Source: Isoperla grammatica (Eukaryota > Arthropoda > Insecta > Plecoptera > Perlodidae). Taken from it: 64,000 nt of DNA. Each line of letters starts with the position of its first letter. The stretch's first letter is position 1. This document shows positions 32,213 through 43,169 of this stretch, in pieces. Below the pieces are notes generated by a model that saw nothing but the letters and a program-made list of their open reading frames with translations, did no database searches and had not been told where the DNA came from. Position numbers and translations under genes: made by a program. Location of the stretch: the NCBI GenBank assembly GCA_945910005.1, contig OX246741.1, positions 39,528,872-39,592,871 on the forward strand, given 5' to 3'.

Positions 32213-32633
32213 TGTAACTAAGGAAAAAAAAGTTTTGAAACATCGCCACAGTCACTGCCTAGTGGATGATACAGATGATTCGGGTCTCTTTCTTCTCACA
32301 AAGAGGAACCGCGTGATGTCATGGAAAAACCGTTGCAGATCACGTGCGGCGCGGTACCATGCGCAAAGACTCACCACCCACATCCGACCAATCAGAGCTC
32401 TAAAAAAAACTCCCGCGCAATTTGCTACGGGGTCTTTCCGTTAATATCTCGAGCGTCATTGGTTAGTTGTTTCTCAACTTGGAATAACGTACGCTGCTCA
32501 ACGACTTTTTACAAGTACATTTGTGATTGAATTGATTGTATTTGGCTAATGTCTTTGGTATTTCAAACAAAAATACTGTACATTTATATTTTAAATATTT
32601 TCAATCCAATGCAGTTTCCACTTTTCCTTTGCG

Positions 32634-32672
32634 AAAGGGGGGGGGGGGGTTTTCCCCCCCCCTCCCCCCCCC
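32634..32672. repeat. Adjacent G-run and C-runs
   Basis: About 14 G, TTTT, then C-runs of about 10-11 separated by a single T, followed by CTTGGATACGCCACTG. The G and C runs are complementary and can fold on each other. The tail word resembles the end of a hAT-type element (GGCGTATCC). Confidence 0.9.
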
Positions 32673-32996
32673 TTGGATACGCCACTGCCTGCTTGAGTTA
32701 TCAAGGTTAGAAGAAGAAATACATCTATAACTGGAGCTGGTACTGTCTGTAGACCTATTTGGGACAAGTTATTATGTGAGCATTCGTTGTCTGTGTGATA
32801 CAATATAAATTAATAATACATCTCAAGTTTTCAAGTGTTGGTTTCTTACCCGGCTGAGCTAGGCTGACAGTGAGGAGAGGGCGAGGGTACTGTTACACAC
32901 TCAATAAATTCAAAGTTGTTCTGAATCGGCCTTGTTGATTCTGGCATTTTTCCGCAAGTGTTCGCACTGTCCAATCACCGATTCATGTTTCGTATT

Positions 32997-33137
32997 TGAA
33001 TATCGATCTTTGATTGGTTATCGCTCACTCGTCGATGGTGTTCGAAGCCTACAGGGTTGGTTTAGTCACTTTAAATTAAAGTCTCCCACTGCAAATCAGT
33101 TTAGTTACTGAGTGGGTAGACTCTAAATGTGAATTTA
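32997..33137 (+). repeat. Third, partial copy of the duplicated block (about 140 bp)
   Basis: AATATCGATCTTTGATTGG through CTCTAAATGTGAATTTA matches copy 1 at about 18076-18213 and copy 2 at about 29414-29552, including TCGCTCACTCGTCGATGGTG. It covers the region directly upstream of the secreted-peptide-like ORF and stops where that ORF region begins. Confidence 0.88.
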
Positions 33138-33462
33138 TTTATTTTATTTAATAATCAAACCAGTAAGTAAAACTACACTAATACTTCCAAGTGACAATAT
33201 TTCTGTCGTTTGTTTTCAAGTAAACAGTATTTTTATGTGATAATTTACTTGTGTCTCACGTTCAAACTAAACCCTAAACACATTTATATATGTAAAAAAC
33301 AAATGAAATGAGAAGAAACCATAACAGGCATACATTTTCGAGTAAGCTAATTATAATTTCTACACTTTATCTACCCGATATTAAACTTGAGCAGCACTCT
33401 TGAACACATCAACCGCGTTCTCGGTATCTTCGTGAAGTGATGTAATGGTTTTCTAATATAGG
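33138..33462. other. No gene recognised
   Basis: AT-rich spacer before the 105-bp array. It contains an AATAAA-free minus-strand tail following the array's open frame, whose stop lies near 33409. Confidence 0.4.
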
Positions 33463-34715
33463 ATCGTCTTCATGACTAAGTTGTTTGCATCGTTCATCGA
33501 TGTCTACATGGGTCTCGGTCCGGGGTTCCTCTTGACGAGCCCCCACCGTACAAGATGGTCCAATAGGATCATCTTCATGACTAAGTTGTTTGCATCGTTC
33601 ATCGATGTCTACATGGGTCTCGGTCCGGGGTTCCTCTTGACGAGCCCCCACCGTACAAGATGGTCCAATATGATCATCTTCATGACTAAGTTGTTTGCAT
33701 CGTTCATCGATGTCTACATGGGTCTCGGTCCGGGGTTCCTCTTGACGAGCCCCCACCGTACAAGATGGTCCAATATGATCATCTTCATGACTAAGTTGTT
33801 TGCATCGTTCATCGATGTCTACATGGGTCTCGGTCCGGGGTTCCTCTTGACGAGCCCCCACCGTACAAGATGGTATAATATGATCATCTTCATGACTAAG
33901 TTGTTTGCATCGTTTATCGATGTCTACATGGGTCTCGGTCCGGGGTTCCTCATGACGAGCCCCCACCGTACATGATGGTCCAATAGGATCGTCTTCATGA
34001 CTAAGTTATTTGCATCGTTCATCGATGTCTACATAGGTCTCGGTCCGGGGTTCCTCTTGACGAGCCCCCACCGTACAAGATGGTCCAATAGGATCGTCTT
34101 CATGACTAAGTTGTTTGCATCGTTCATCGATGTCTACATGGGTCTCGGTCCAGGGTTCCTCTTGATGAGCCCCCACCGTACAAGATGGTCCAATAGGATC
34201 GTCTTCATGACTAAGTTGTTTGCATCGTTCATCGATGTCTACATGGGTCTCGGTCCAGGGTTCCTCTTGATGAGCCCCCACCGTACAAGATGGTCCAATA
34301 TGATCATCTTCATGACTAAGTTGTTTGCATCGTTTATCGATGTCTACATGGGTCTCGGTCCGGGGTTCCTCATGACGAGCCCCCACCGTACATGATGGTC
34401 CAATAGGATCGTCTTCATGACTAAGTTATTTGCATCGTTCATCGATGTCTACATGGGTCTCGGTCCGGGGTTCCTCTTGACGAGCCCCCACCGTACAAGA
34501 TGGTCCAATAGGATCGTCTTCATGACTAAGTTGTTTGCATCGTTCATCGATGTCTACATGGGTCTCGGTCCAGGGTTCCTCTTGATGAGCCCCCACCGTA
34601 CAAGATGGTCCAATATGATCATCTTCATGACTAAGTTGTTTGCATCGTTTATCGATGTCTACATGGGTCTCGGTCCGGGGTTCCTCTTGATGAGCCCCCA
34701 CCGTACAAGATGGTC
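33463..34715. repeat. 105-bp tandem array, 12 units
   Basis: Units start at about 33472 and every 105 bp to 34627. Because 105 is 35 codons, two frames stay open for long distances. The + frame reads TKLFASFIDVYMGLGPGF and so on. One minus frame reads EEPRTETHVDIDERCKQL and so on. Two units (33997 and 34417) carry TTATTTG instead of TTGTTTG, which makes TAA in the minus frame, and the units just before them carry ACATGA, which makes TGA in the + frame. The same combination occurring twice, four units apart, shows a higher-order duplication of about 420 bp. Confidence 0.95.
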
Positions 34716-34924
34716 TAATAGGTCTACGTGGTCTACGGTATGGTCTACGTCGGATCTGTGACTCCGCCGGCTATACCGACAGTCGTAGTTCTGGTCCGAG
34801 ACCACCAATAACACGGCCAGTATTGCGAAGATGACGCAACTAGCGAGCACCCATCTACGACCATGGAGACGTCGCGTCACAGGTATCGCCTCGGCGCTAG
34901 GGTTGCTAATCGGAGGTGACGTTT
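34659..34924 (-). CDS. Single-pass membrane protein, C-terminal exon
   Basis: The minus-strand acceptor CTTGGTTTCAG ends at 34925. The exon continues the frame of the upstream exon through a Ser/Pro-rich stretch, an Arg cluster (TRRLHGRR) and a transmembrane segment WVLASCVIFAILAVLLVV. A His/Asp/Arg-rich tail follows, ending NPGPRPM, with TAG at 34659-34661 inside the first 105-bp unit. Basic residues before the membrane segment and the lack of a signal peptide suggest a type II or tail-anchored orientation. The array's own minus frame is offset by two bases, so it is not translated as a continuation. No family is recognised. Confidence 0.5.
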
Positions 34925-35001
34925 CTGAAACCAAGAGACTTCTATTAGGGAAATCCGAAAATTTGTCGAGAGTCCTGTGAGTATTGAGAGGACGCACTTA
35001 C

Positions 35002-35406
35002 TTGGCGTAGGTTGCGCGCTACGACTCAACGGCAACATGGCCGCCGCACTTCGGCTCCCCTCGGCAACATTCGCGTTTCTCTCCTCCTGCATCACCCGAA
35101 CGTAGTCCTCGGCCGCCTCCAGCGCCATCTCTACGCCGCGGCAAACTGTCTCCGCGTGCTCTGCATCTCCACCACCAGTAGCGCCATCTCGCGGTAGGAC
35201 CGCGCGGGCGTCTATGACGCGATCCGCCAGCGACTGTTGCCGGCCGCTCCTTGGCGACGGGGGCAGACCGACGACCGACGCGTCGCCGGAACCGTCGTTG
35301 GTCGTTGTCAGCGCATTCAACGATTCGGGCAAGTTTCGGTCGTTGTTTACTCTGAAACTCGGTCGATCAGAAAAGAAAAGTCGGCGTCGCCTGACGTCGC
35401 TTTCGG
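35002..35406 (-). CDS. Single-pass membrane protein, upstream exon
   Basis: 405 bp bounded by acceptor TTTGTTTTCAG (AG at 35407-35408) and donor CCAA|GTAAGT (GT at 35000-35001). It is strongly GC- and CpG-rich compared with both flanks. The frame encodes a hydrophilic region with Arg-rich patches, a stretch likely to be helical (GVEMALEAAEDYVRVMQEE) and Ser/Pro-rich ends. The 77-bp intron that follows preserves frame into 34924. The intron is itself open, so a retained-intron form is possible. No in-frame ATG with good context precedes it, so the start is probably in an exon further right. Not recognised. Confidence 0.5.
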
Positions 35407-35408
35407 CT

Positions 35409-37139
35409 GAAAACAAACAATTGTCTCAAAACCGCATCACCCTCGATAGTCTGTAACTGTTTACTGCATATTCGGAAAAAAATTAATTCGGTTTCTTTTC
35501 GGACTCATTCGTTCAATATTAGATACCATCAAACATGAAACGAACCCAGGCAGAATGTGTTTCAGGCTATTACATGAAAAGGCTACATGATCGGGCTATA
35601 TACCTGTCCGTATCTTCATCAACAGTCTTATTTTCCTACGAGATCTACAATCACCCCATTCCATGTATTAACTAAATATTGATATTTAAAGGGCCCCGAT
35701 TCAATTTTTCCTTTCTTGCACACAATATATTATACATCAACATATAAGGACTCAAATCGTAATCACTAGGTCCTTGAATTCCTGGACCAACCCGACTAAA
35801 AAACATTGCATAATACAAACGATGAGCTCATGGCGTCGTTGAATTTGCAAGTATCACAACGAATATAATTCAGAGAGGTTGAAGACACATCATGAAAGGA
35901 CACCTCATGAACCATCTTCTACAATCTCATATAATTTCTGACAAATGAAAGTTATTTCAGTGCATTATTACATGTAATGCATAAAAGTAGCTCGTGGTAG
36001 ACGAAAGTAAATGCTAAAATCGGAACTTGGATGGAAATAGCGAAAAACCCTTTTCGGGGCAAGTTGAAGATATCTGTGAAAATAGCAAAATAACTCATTC
36101 GAGGCACCTCCGGGGTAGAAATAGCATAAAAACTCCTTCGAGTCACCCCCGGGGTGCTTTCGAGACACCTTGCGCATGCGCATTGTAAGAGGTGAAAATA
36201 GAATAAAACTTTCTTCTCGACACCGAGCGCATGCGCAGAACTCGGCATATAACTCACTAAAGATTTTGTAATCTTTGATGACACGACACGCCATGACGAA
36301 GGAAGGCCTAGGCCTAGTCTTGGCTAGGCTTATAGCATAGGCTATAACTGGATATCACGTCGGCTGTTCAGCAAGAACCCGACTCGAGAGTTTGGGACAA
36401 CCCTTAGGAAAGGTCTACGCTGCGAACAATTGACCGCAGTTGGCGAAGGGTTCTGGCGAAAAAAAAACTTTCAGCACAATGCATACTTACAATTCCAGTG
36501 CCGGGCTGAACAATGTTTGATTCCGACAATAATTTCAAAGCGCGACACTTGTAATCATGTTATTATGGTTTTTCTGATCATTTTCGTTTTTTGTGCGAAG
36601 TCAGTATCTTAATTTAAAGAGAACACGATGTTGATGATGTTTTCTGGATACTTGATCCGTAACATCATTGCATCAAGAAACATTCACAAAACTTTAGCCA
36701 GTGGTTTATTCATTCCTCGTAAGTCCTTGCGTACCCTTCCCAACAATAAAAACCATAATATGCAATTGCAAGCATACAAAGTGCACGCGAGTCAAAACAC
36801 AACCACGCGCCTACACGCACACATTCGTTCATTTACGCTCACCCACACGCATCACCTAGGTACCAGTCACTTACACACATGCTCACAAATATATATCGAA
36901 CTTAATTTTGTATTGAACTTGAAACAACACTTATTATGCAAATGTGCAAATTGTAGATATATATGGTAATAGTGAATACATTTTTTGCTTACCCCGCTTG
37001 CCTACCTTCCACATAAGCTAGAAGTCCAGCCGGCAAACGTCTCTTGCGCCTCTTGGTATTTAGGAAAAGCCGTGTTTTCGTTCCCCTTTTGTACATGGTG
37101 GCAAACAGTTATTCACTCAACGCGTGAAGTGAAAGTAAC
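35409..37139. other. No confident gene; short GCGCATGCGC-containing repeats
   Basis: Between 36040 and 36240 imperfect units of about 40-45 bp recur (GAAATAGCATAAAA, GGTGYCTCGA, GCGCATGCGC). They leave two overlapping minus frames of about 108 codons open (ATG at 36292-36294), which I regard as a by-product. The rest is AT-rich. It may include upstream exons or the promoter of the membrane-protein gene, but none could be identified. Confidence 0.45.
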
Positions 37140-38103
37140 CAGAGGCGGATTTATAGATCGTGGGGCCCTGCGCGCAACCCTTTCTGAGGCCCTATTCAGT
37201 ACGAAAAGGTAAGTACCAGTGGCGCAGCGCAGAATTTCGGGGGCCCCCGTGACTTGTAAATAATCCGACTCACAACAAATCTATTTCTTCGGGGTGCTTT
37301 AGTGGCTTTTCGTGTGCTTTCACTTCACCTGCAATACTGAACTTGAAACTACTATCACTCGGATATATGCCTTGTTAATATTGGTCTAAGGCCATTCTGG
37401 ACTCTTTTGCATAATTTTCCGCCTTCGGCGACTGACTCTACCTCCAACCTCTGTTTAAAATAGCAACCTCAATTCACCCGACGAAGCCCTCCAAGATGAA
37501 ATTCTGGGTACCCTACTCATACAGGAGCAAGCAAGTCACTGCTGACCCTACTCATACAGGAGCAAGCAAGTCACTGCTGAGTGTATATTGTAACGATGAA
37601 GTTGTGTTTTGACAAATTATCTTTGCATTCAGAAGGGCCTTTTGTTGTCAATCATTTAAACTAGAAATTCTCTGGTTCATCTGATGGATATATTATACAA
37701 TTTACTCTTTATGCTATTGCTTACTTATTAGGCCATTTTCATACACTAACCTGGATTTTATATGCCCCCCCCCCCCCCCCCCCCCCACCGCTACGCCAGT
37801 GATAGGTACCTTTGTAGATACTTTGTTGCAGTGGTTTTTTTCGCAGCGGTAGGTACTTGTAAGGTAACGAACGAGTCAGCACTGTAGAGCTTTCGGTAGC
37901 AGAGATGAGTGGTATGTTAATCTGATGTTATAGTAATAATGCATAATATTTTGTTTTAGTTTTATTTCAACATTTTAACATAGATTCGGAAAGTATTACT
38001 ATCATATGTATCTTCAATTTTGTAATTTTGTATTTTGGGGGCCCCTCAGTCACGCGGGGCCCTACTCCTGCGAGTACTGCGCGTACCTATAAATCCGCTT
38101 CTG
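37140..38103. mobile_element. hAT-type element, outer, about 964 bp
   Basis: CAGAGGCGGATTTATAG begins at 37140 and its inverted form TATAAATCCGCTTCTG ends at 38103. CAG-type ends with GGCGGAT are typical of hAT families. GGGGCCCT words lie just inside both ends. No transposase. An unambiguous 8-bp duplication was not found. It contains a second element. Confidence 0.8.
37217..37801. mobile_element. hAT-type element nested in the previous one, 585 bp
   Basis: CAGTGGCGCAGCGC begins at 37217 and the inverted CCGCTACGCCAGTG ends at 37801. The flanks GTAAGTAC and ATAGGTAC match at six of eight positions, as an aged 8-bp duplication would. A pure C-tract of about 22 nt lies next to the right end. 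A 45-bp direct duplication (CTACTCATACAGGAGCAAGC) is at about 37510-37580. Confidence 0.75.
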
Positions 38104-38690
38104 CGTGAAACCAAAGATAATACAACGTGAAACATCTCTATTATAGCAAACCCATGTTTTCGGTCACTGGCGAAAGAATGCAACCCCACGTGACTGACCA
38201 AGAACCCCCCTCCCCCTCCAACCCCTTCTCCGCGGCTACACTAGGTTCGTTTCTTTGTCCTGCACTCTCTGCATGTATGCAAAGAAGGAGTGTACCACTC
38301 TCGCGTTTCTTTGTCCCAATGCAGCTACACCGCTAGTCGTTTCTTTGTCCGGTGTAGATGCATCGATGCAGGATATGCAGCACCAGCAGGGCGATTCTCT
38401 AAGATGCGCGGTAAATTTAACCTTAACGACACTTGTACTAAACTTACCACACGATAAGCTACCGCGCGATTCCCAACTACCATTTCATAACGTTCGATAA
38501 CCGAATCGAAAGGATGTAGCCGTTGCAGCAGAGCAGCGCCTGTTATATATTAGTTTGTGGATGTTTTCGAGATGGCTGTGTACACTATAGAAAGTTAACC
38601 AATGACAACGCGTGAATAAATGGAACGTTTGCCATTGAGTGCGTTTGATTTCCGGACACCTTCTGCACTTTTTTCACTTATTGCAGCATT
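38104..38690. other. No gene; TTTCTTTGTCC words
   Basis: CGTTTCTTTGTCC occurs three times in 38249-38351, and a related stretch lies at 39757-39785. Open frames are short. No domain recognised. Confidence 0.4.
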
Positions 38691-38800
38691 AGGGTTCGTT
38701 TGATTTACCGGCACCTTTTGTACTTTATGCCATGTATCCCATGAAATAACATGGAGTGAGTGCAAAGAGTATAAAAGGTGTAGCAAATCAAACGAACCTA
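38691..38800. mobile_element. 110-bp fold-back element
   Basis: AGGGTTCGTTTGATTTACC at left and its complement AAATCAAACGAACCT at right. The arms pair over about 40 bp with mismatches (CACCTTTTGTACTTT against ATAAAAGGTG). Confidence 0.75.
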
Positions 38801-39253
38801 GTGTTTGAACTTAGAAGTAGGCCTAGGGTTCTAGGGCCTACCCTACGTGCCGTGACGGCACGGCCAAACTAGGAAAGTAGGGTTATGATACAAAATTACT
38901 TCTAGACTTTTGTTACATAACTACAAATTATATTTCCTTACTCACAAACATATTTTTAAATATAAATATCGTATATTTGTATCGATACACACAACAAATT
39001 TCTATAATCAATTAGTTCAAATGCTGAAGTGAACATGAGACGGCTTGAAAAGTCCACCATGTTTTCTTATCGCACGTCTAAAGGCAGGGTTTTGGAGCGC
39101 GCTTCTTTTAACGTAGGTGGTAACGATCTTTGTCGATAAAACACGGTAGAGAATCGCTAACTCAATGCGGTAAGGCTCGTAACGTCGAAAACGGGCGTTC
39201 AATTTACCATGGACCTTAGAGAATCGCCCTGCAGCTCCCAAGCAGGTGGAGCG
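38801..39253. other. No gene recognised
   Basis: AT-rich, with TAGGCCTAGGGTTCTAGGGCCTA near 38820 as a cluster of the window's favourite word. Confidence 0.4.
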
Positions 39254-39256
39254 TTA

Positions 39257-39545
39257 TGGGCCGTTTACATAAATAACTAGTGATTAGTGACTAGCCCACT
39301 TGACTAAGCCACAGGCTTCTTTCATTGGCTATGAGCGAGAATACTGCGCTCTGATTGGCTGTGACTAAGGTTTGTCTTGACTTGACTAAGAAATTGAACA
39401 TATTTCAATTCCTTAGTCAAGTCAAGACAAACCTTAGTCACAGTCAATCAGAGCGCAGTATTCTCCCTCCCAGCCAATGAAACAAGTCTGTGGCTTAGAC
39501 ACGGGGGTTAGTCAATAATCACTAATCATTTATGTAAACGGCCCA
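39257..39545. mobile_element. Fold-back MITE with TTA duplication (Harbinger-type)
   Basis: Ends TGGGCCGTTTACATAAAT and the complement, with TTA on both flanks (39254-39256, 39546-39548). The two halves pair along nearly their whole length (about 135 bp). The inner 45 bp on each side around TTGTCTTGACTTGACTAAG are perfect. The TTA duplication fits PIF/Harbinger. Confidence 0.92.
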
Positions 39546-39548
39546 TTA

Positions 39549-41900
39549 TAATGCAAGGAAGTTACCGCCAAGTTTAAATATCGTCAAATAATTACGATGA
39601 AAGAAGCGTTTATTGTTGATTTGTTATTATAATTATAAAATAGACAATAAATGTGATTTAGAATGGTTCTCAACAATGTACACTAGCCTAGTACATGTTT
39701 TTGTATTTTAAAACACGTATACATTTTTTAAAGTGTTGCACTACTTGCAAAAATGCGTTTCTTTAGGTGTGTTTTTTTGTCCTGTACTTTCTTGTGGTGC
39801 AGCTTTACGGTGCCATCTTAGTCATGAGTCCATGACTGAACCCCAGTGTTTGACTGATGAGCGAGAAGGAACCGAAACTATCAACATCTGACAGCTGATA
39901 ACTGCTGGGCCACTTCTATTGGCGACCACAGACAGACAAAGACAGACCAAACAACGTGGGAATGACTGGGGCTTTGTTTCCCAGGAGATATACGTGCAGT
40001 ACCCCCCCCCCCCCCCCCCGACCCTGAGCGCCGTACAACGCAGAAACAAACCCTACACAGTGGCGACTACTCTTGTAATGTAGATACAAGGTCATTCTTA
40101 GCTACCGCTCTCCTTATCTGTCTGTAAACCCTCGCAGTCGTTTTTATAGACCTCCTAGTGGCTCTCTCACGGTTGGCCGTTACTCAATCGTGGTCACGCC
40201 GTCACGGGTTTGATTGTGGACGCAGTTGGGCCCGGTGATGATCATATTTGAGGTTTTAGGCTAATCAAGACGATGAGTGGATGATTATGAGGTTGAAAAC
40301 ACGCCACATGACATCTATGCCCAAGCCAGGATTCGAACCTAGAACGCAGAGACGGTGGTTTACTAGACCAACGCCTAACGGCCTAATCGACCTCGTCCAA
40401 CTGCGCCGGCAACCGGCATTGGTTCTTTGCCTAGATAATCCTTACCGAAGATTGTTTCTAAGAGTTATTTTTTAAGTAATTCATTATCGGAATACTGGGA
40501 TAGAGTAGAATAGAGCGATACAAATAAACAGGCATTCATTCAATTATTCCCTAATATTCTAGAGAGGCATATTATGTAGTCTTTCCACCTTTATTGGATA
40601 GGATTGAAGGAGATTTACAAAACAAACAAATAAACCGTTGAGGCTCGGGTTCGAACACATACCATAGAATGCGACTCAACCGTGAAGACCCAAGGACGTG
40701 GGCTCGAACCCCCTCTGCGGTATGGATGTTAGTATTATTGTCTTCTGTCTTCATCTGACGTCTACTCTTCGTTCAAACCGAGGTTCGAACTCAGTTGTAC
40801 TTTATGCTGGCGGCAGCACAGTCAGGAATGAACACATGTGTGCAGTAGGCCTATGTACACAAATATAAAACATTACAATCTTCAAGGCAAATATGAACAC
40901 TTTACAGATATTTAAACCGTGATAAAGTAAAACATTTAGAAATTATCAGGATGTTAGAGGAAAATTTGAAACTATACACCCTAATTGTGTGAGATTGTAT
41001 TAGTTTTGATTCTCAATGAGGAAAACATCATTTTATGGAACTGACTCTTCAACTCATCAACAGTTTATCCACTGTACAGACTACCTCACTTTCTTATGCC
41101 TACCCTAATGGTGAGTCCGGATTGAGATTGGTTGTTAAAAATGTTTACGTAAGCAGTTATTCTTCGATCCGAGGCAACGATGGTTATTAATACTATTGCC
41201 CTGTTTGATCCAACATATTATAAACCGACCAGGAATGTCAACGCACGGCAGGATGCAGATATTTTAAGTTTGCAGTTTAAAATCTCCACCCGCTAATGAT
41301 GTGACCACCGCCCGGCATAACAAATATATGACATAAATAATATAATATGATATGAATAAATATGATATGATTGTCGGGTTGTCACGGGGGTAAGAGGTGG
41401 TCACATAGCGATGGAAGGGAGCAGCAGGGGAGCGTCAAACTAAGAAAATCGCAAGTCGGTGATCCGATCTAATGTATTTGTAGCGTACTTAAGTCTATGT
41501 GGATAGTCGACATGTAACGTACCTAACATTATTTTGGTTGATAGTTCAACTGTTCATCTCTTCTCCAACATAACTTTGATATCTATTGAAAAGCAACACT
41601 TAAGAAACTCTTGTTTCATCCACTCTATTTGTAGTTTACAATAGAAAGTAGAAACATAACCTTTTCATAAACTTGCAAAGAAAGCATATTTGTCTACTCT
41701 TGACAGCTCCAATGTAAACACAGATTGTCAATAAAATATGATCGTAATAAAAGTAAAACTAGAAAATGCAAATTTATTAAATAACCCCACGGTTTGCTAT
41801 TGGGATCCGATACGTTCAAGACAACTGTGCTTTGAAATATCTCCATCTTTTGATCTGATCTGCATGACAAATAACTCTTGCGCGTTCGCCCTTATACCTG
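39549..41900. other. No gene; cluster of pol III B-box-like words and a C-tract
   Basis: A C-tract of about 18 nt is at 40002-40019. At 40281-40800 four B-box-like words occur in alternating orientation: GGATTCGAACC (40329), GGTTCGAACAC (40649), GGGCTCGAACCCC (about 40700) and GGTTCGAACTC (40781). The first, read on the minus strand, also has TTGGTCTAGTAAACC as an A-box-like partner. These look like tRNA-derived SINE heads. No protein gene is recognised in the remainder. Confidence 0.45.
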
Positions 41901-42623
41901 CGACAGATTACCATTACACTAGACTAAACTAAACTAATCTAAACTAAACTAAACTAAAAAAAAAAAACAATAGGAAATAAGTAATGTGAACAATGCAAAG
42001 TCAGGCTTACATTTTGTCTTTATTTTAGGTTATGATTATTGATTTTGCTTGTCTAAAGTCTTAAAAATAATGTTATAATAATATTAATAAAATTGAGTGA
42101 CACAGATATTATAGCTCTCAAAACTAGGCCTAATTGTACAATTGAAGAATGTTGATATAATGTATGAATTTTACTATTATCTACTACTACCTCCATTTAG
42201 AGGTGAATAACTGAATACAACAAAAAAAGTACATATTATAATGTTAATAATATTAAAATATATTATAATATATAATATATTAATATTGAAAACAAAGTAT
42301 AGAAATAACTAATGATAATTAACGTAATAATAAGGCGTCGAAGACGAAGTAATTACCTTGCCATTTTGACAATGATACATTTGTTCCATTTCAAATGACT
42401 GGCTCGAAACCACGCCCCTCTTTATAACGAAGCTTCTAATTGGCTAAAAAGCCGAGACATTCTGGTCCTAGCCGCTAGTGACGGAATTCTACATGAGTTT
42501 CCATAAACGCTTCCGATAGTCGGAAACAAAACTCGAGACTACGACAATTCGGAATTGCCATTCCATGCATGGAATCAAAACGTCGAAAGTTGTGTTTCCA
42601 CGTGGAATTCGAGACTCACCCCC
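41901..42623 (+). repeat. 723-bp repeat, copy A
   Basis: Begins CGACAGATTACCATTACAC and (CTAAA)n, and ends GAATTCGAGACTCACCCCC. It matches 43170-43893 with few differences. It contains a near-palindromic ATTCCATGCATGGAATC near the right end. Both edges are sharp. Copy B ends exactly at the breakpoint of the truncated retrotransposon, so this is probably a mobile or duplicated segment in its own right. Confidence 0.9.
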
Positions 42624-43169
42624 CTGGCCAGAATCTTCCTTGCCAATCTTTGCCAAAAGAAAAAAAAAGAATACAAATCTCATAACCCCAAATAGATAGT
42701 AGAACTCTCACAATATATTATGCAAAAGAAAAAACTTCGTGTGATGGCGAGGGGGGTGGGGGGATATTGGTTGAAGAGATTAGAATTGAACTATACATTA
42801 TTACCAAAATTATTTTGTTTTCGTTTTCTCACAGCTTGAACACCGTAACACGCCATCATTTTCATCTGGAAACTAAAACCGTCGTGAACAAGGCTCTGCG
42901 TGTAGTTGCAGAGAAACGAGTAGTGCATACTGTCTCACAAACACTGACCTACAGTCGTTTCTTCGACAATGAAGGAAGGTGTTTTCTGAACGTTTATCAA
43001 AACTATACTGATAATAATACCAGATGTATTTAGCGTAATTTGTGATAACATGTAATGCTAGTGTATTGTGTTGCCATTTTGACATGTATAATACGTGTAT
43101 CAGCAATAACGGCAATAATAGTAATAATGATAATCTTTATTTGTCAGAATGAGCTTACGCTCTTTACAT
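42624..43169. other. No gene recognised between the two 723-bp repeats
   Basis: AT-rich. An 80-codon frame on each strand overlaps (42767-43115), with no domain. TTTGTCAGAATGAGCTTACG just before copy B looks like a LINE/SINE tail word. Confidence 0.4.

Larger units (their letters stand above)
28375..32545 (+). repeat. Segmental duplication, copy 2 (about 4.17 kb)
   Basis: Direct repeat of 17004-21059. Differences include a shorter TATGC tract, a shorter C-tract, and an extra insertion of about 210 bp inside the MITE (about 31864-32072). After TATTTGG (32545) the sequence is unrelated to copy 1. The spacer between copies includes the Ty3/Gypsy insertion, so the duplication could have been tandem-like with about 2.7 kb between copies before that insertion. 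Confidence 0.93.

Noticed and set aside
17004..32545. The two 4-kb direct repeats as giant LTRs of one element
   Set aside because: They lack TG/CA ends, target duplications, primer-binding site and polypurine tract, and the interior holds no second pol apart from the separately bounded Ty3/Gypsy insertion.
34659..34715. NPGP next to the stop of the membrane-protein exon as a 2A ribosome-skipping site
   Set aside because: Functional 2A sequences need D(V/I)ExNPGP. Here the residues before NPGP are GLIKR, and a stop follows four codons later.
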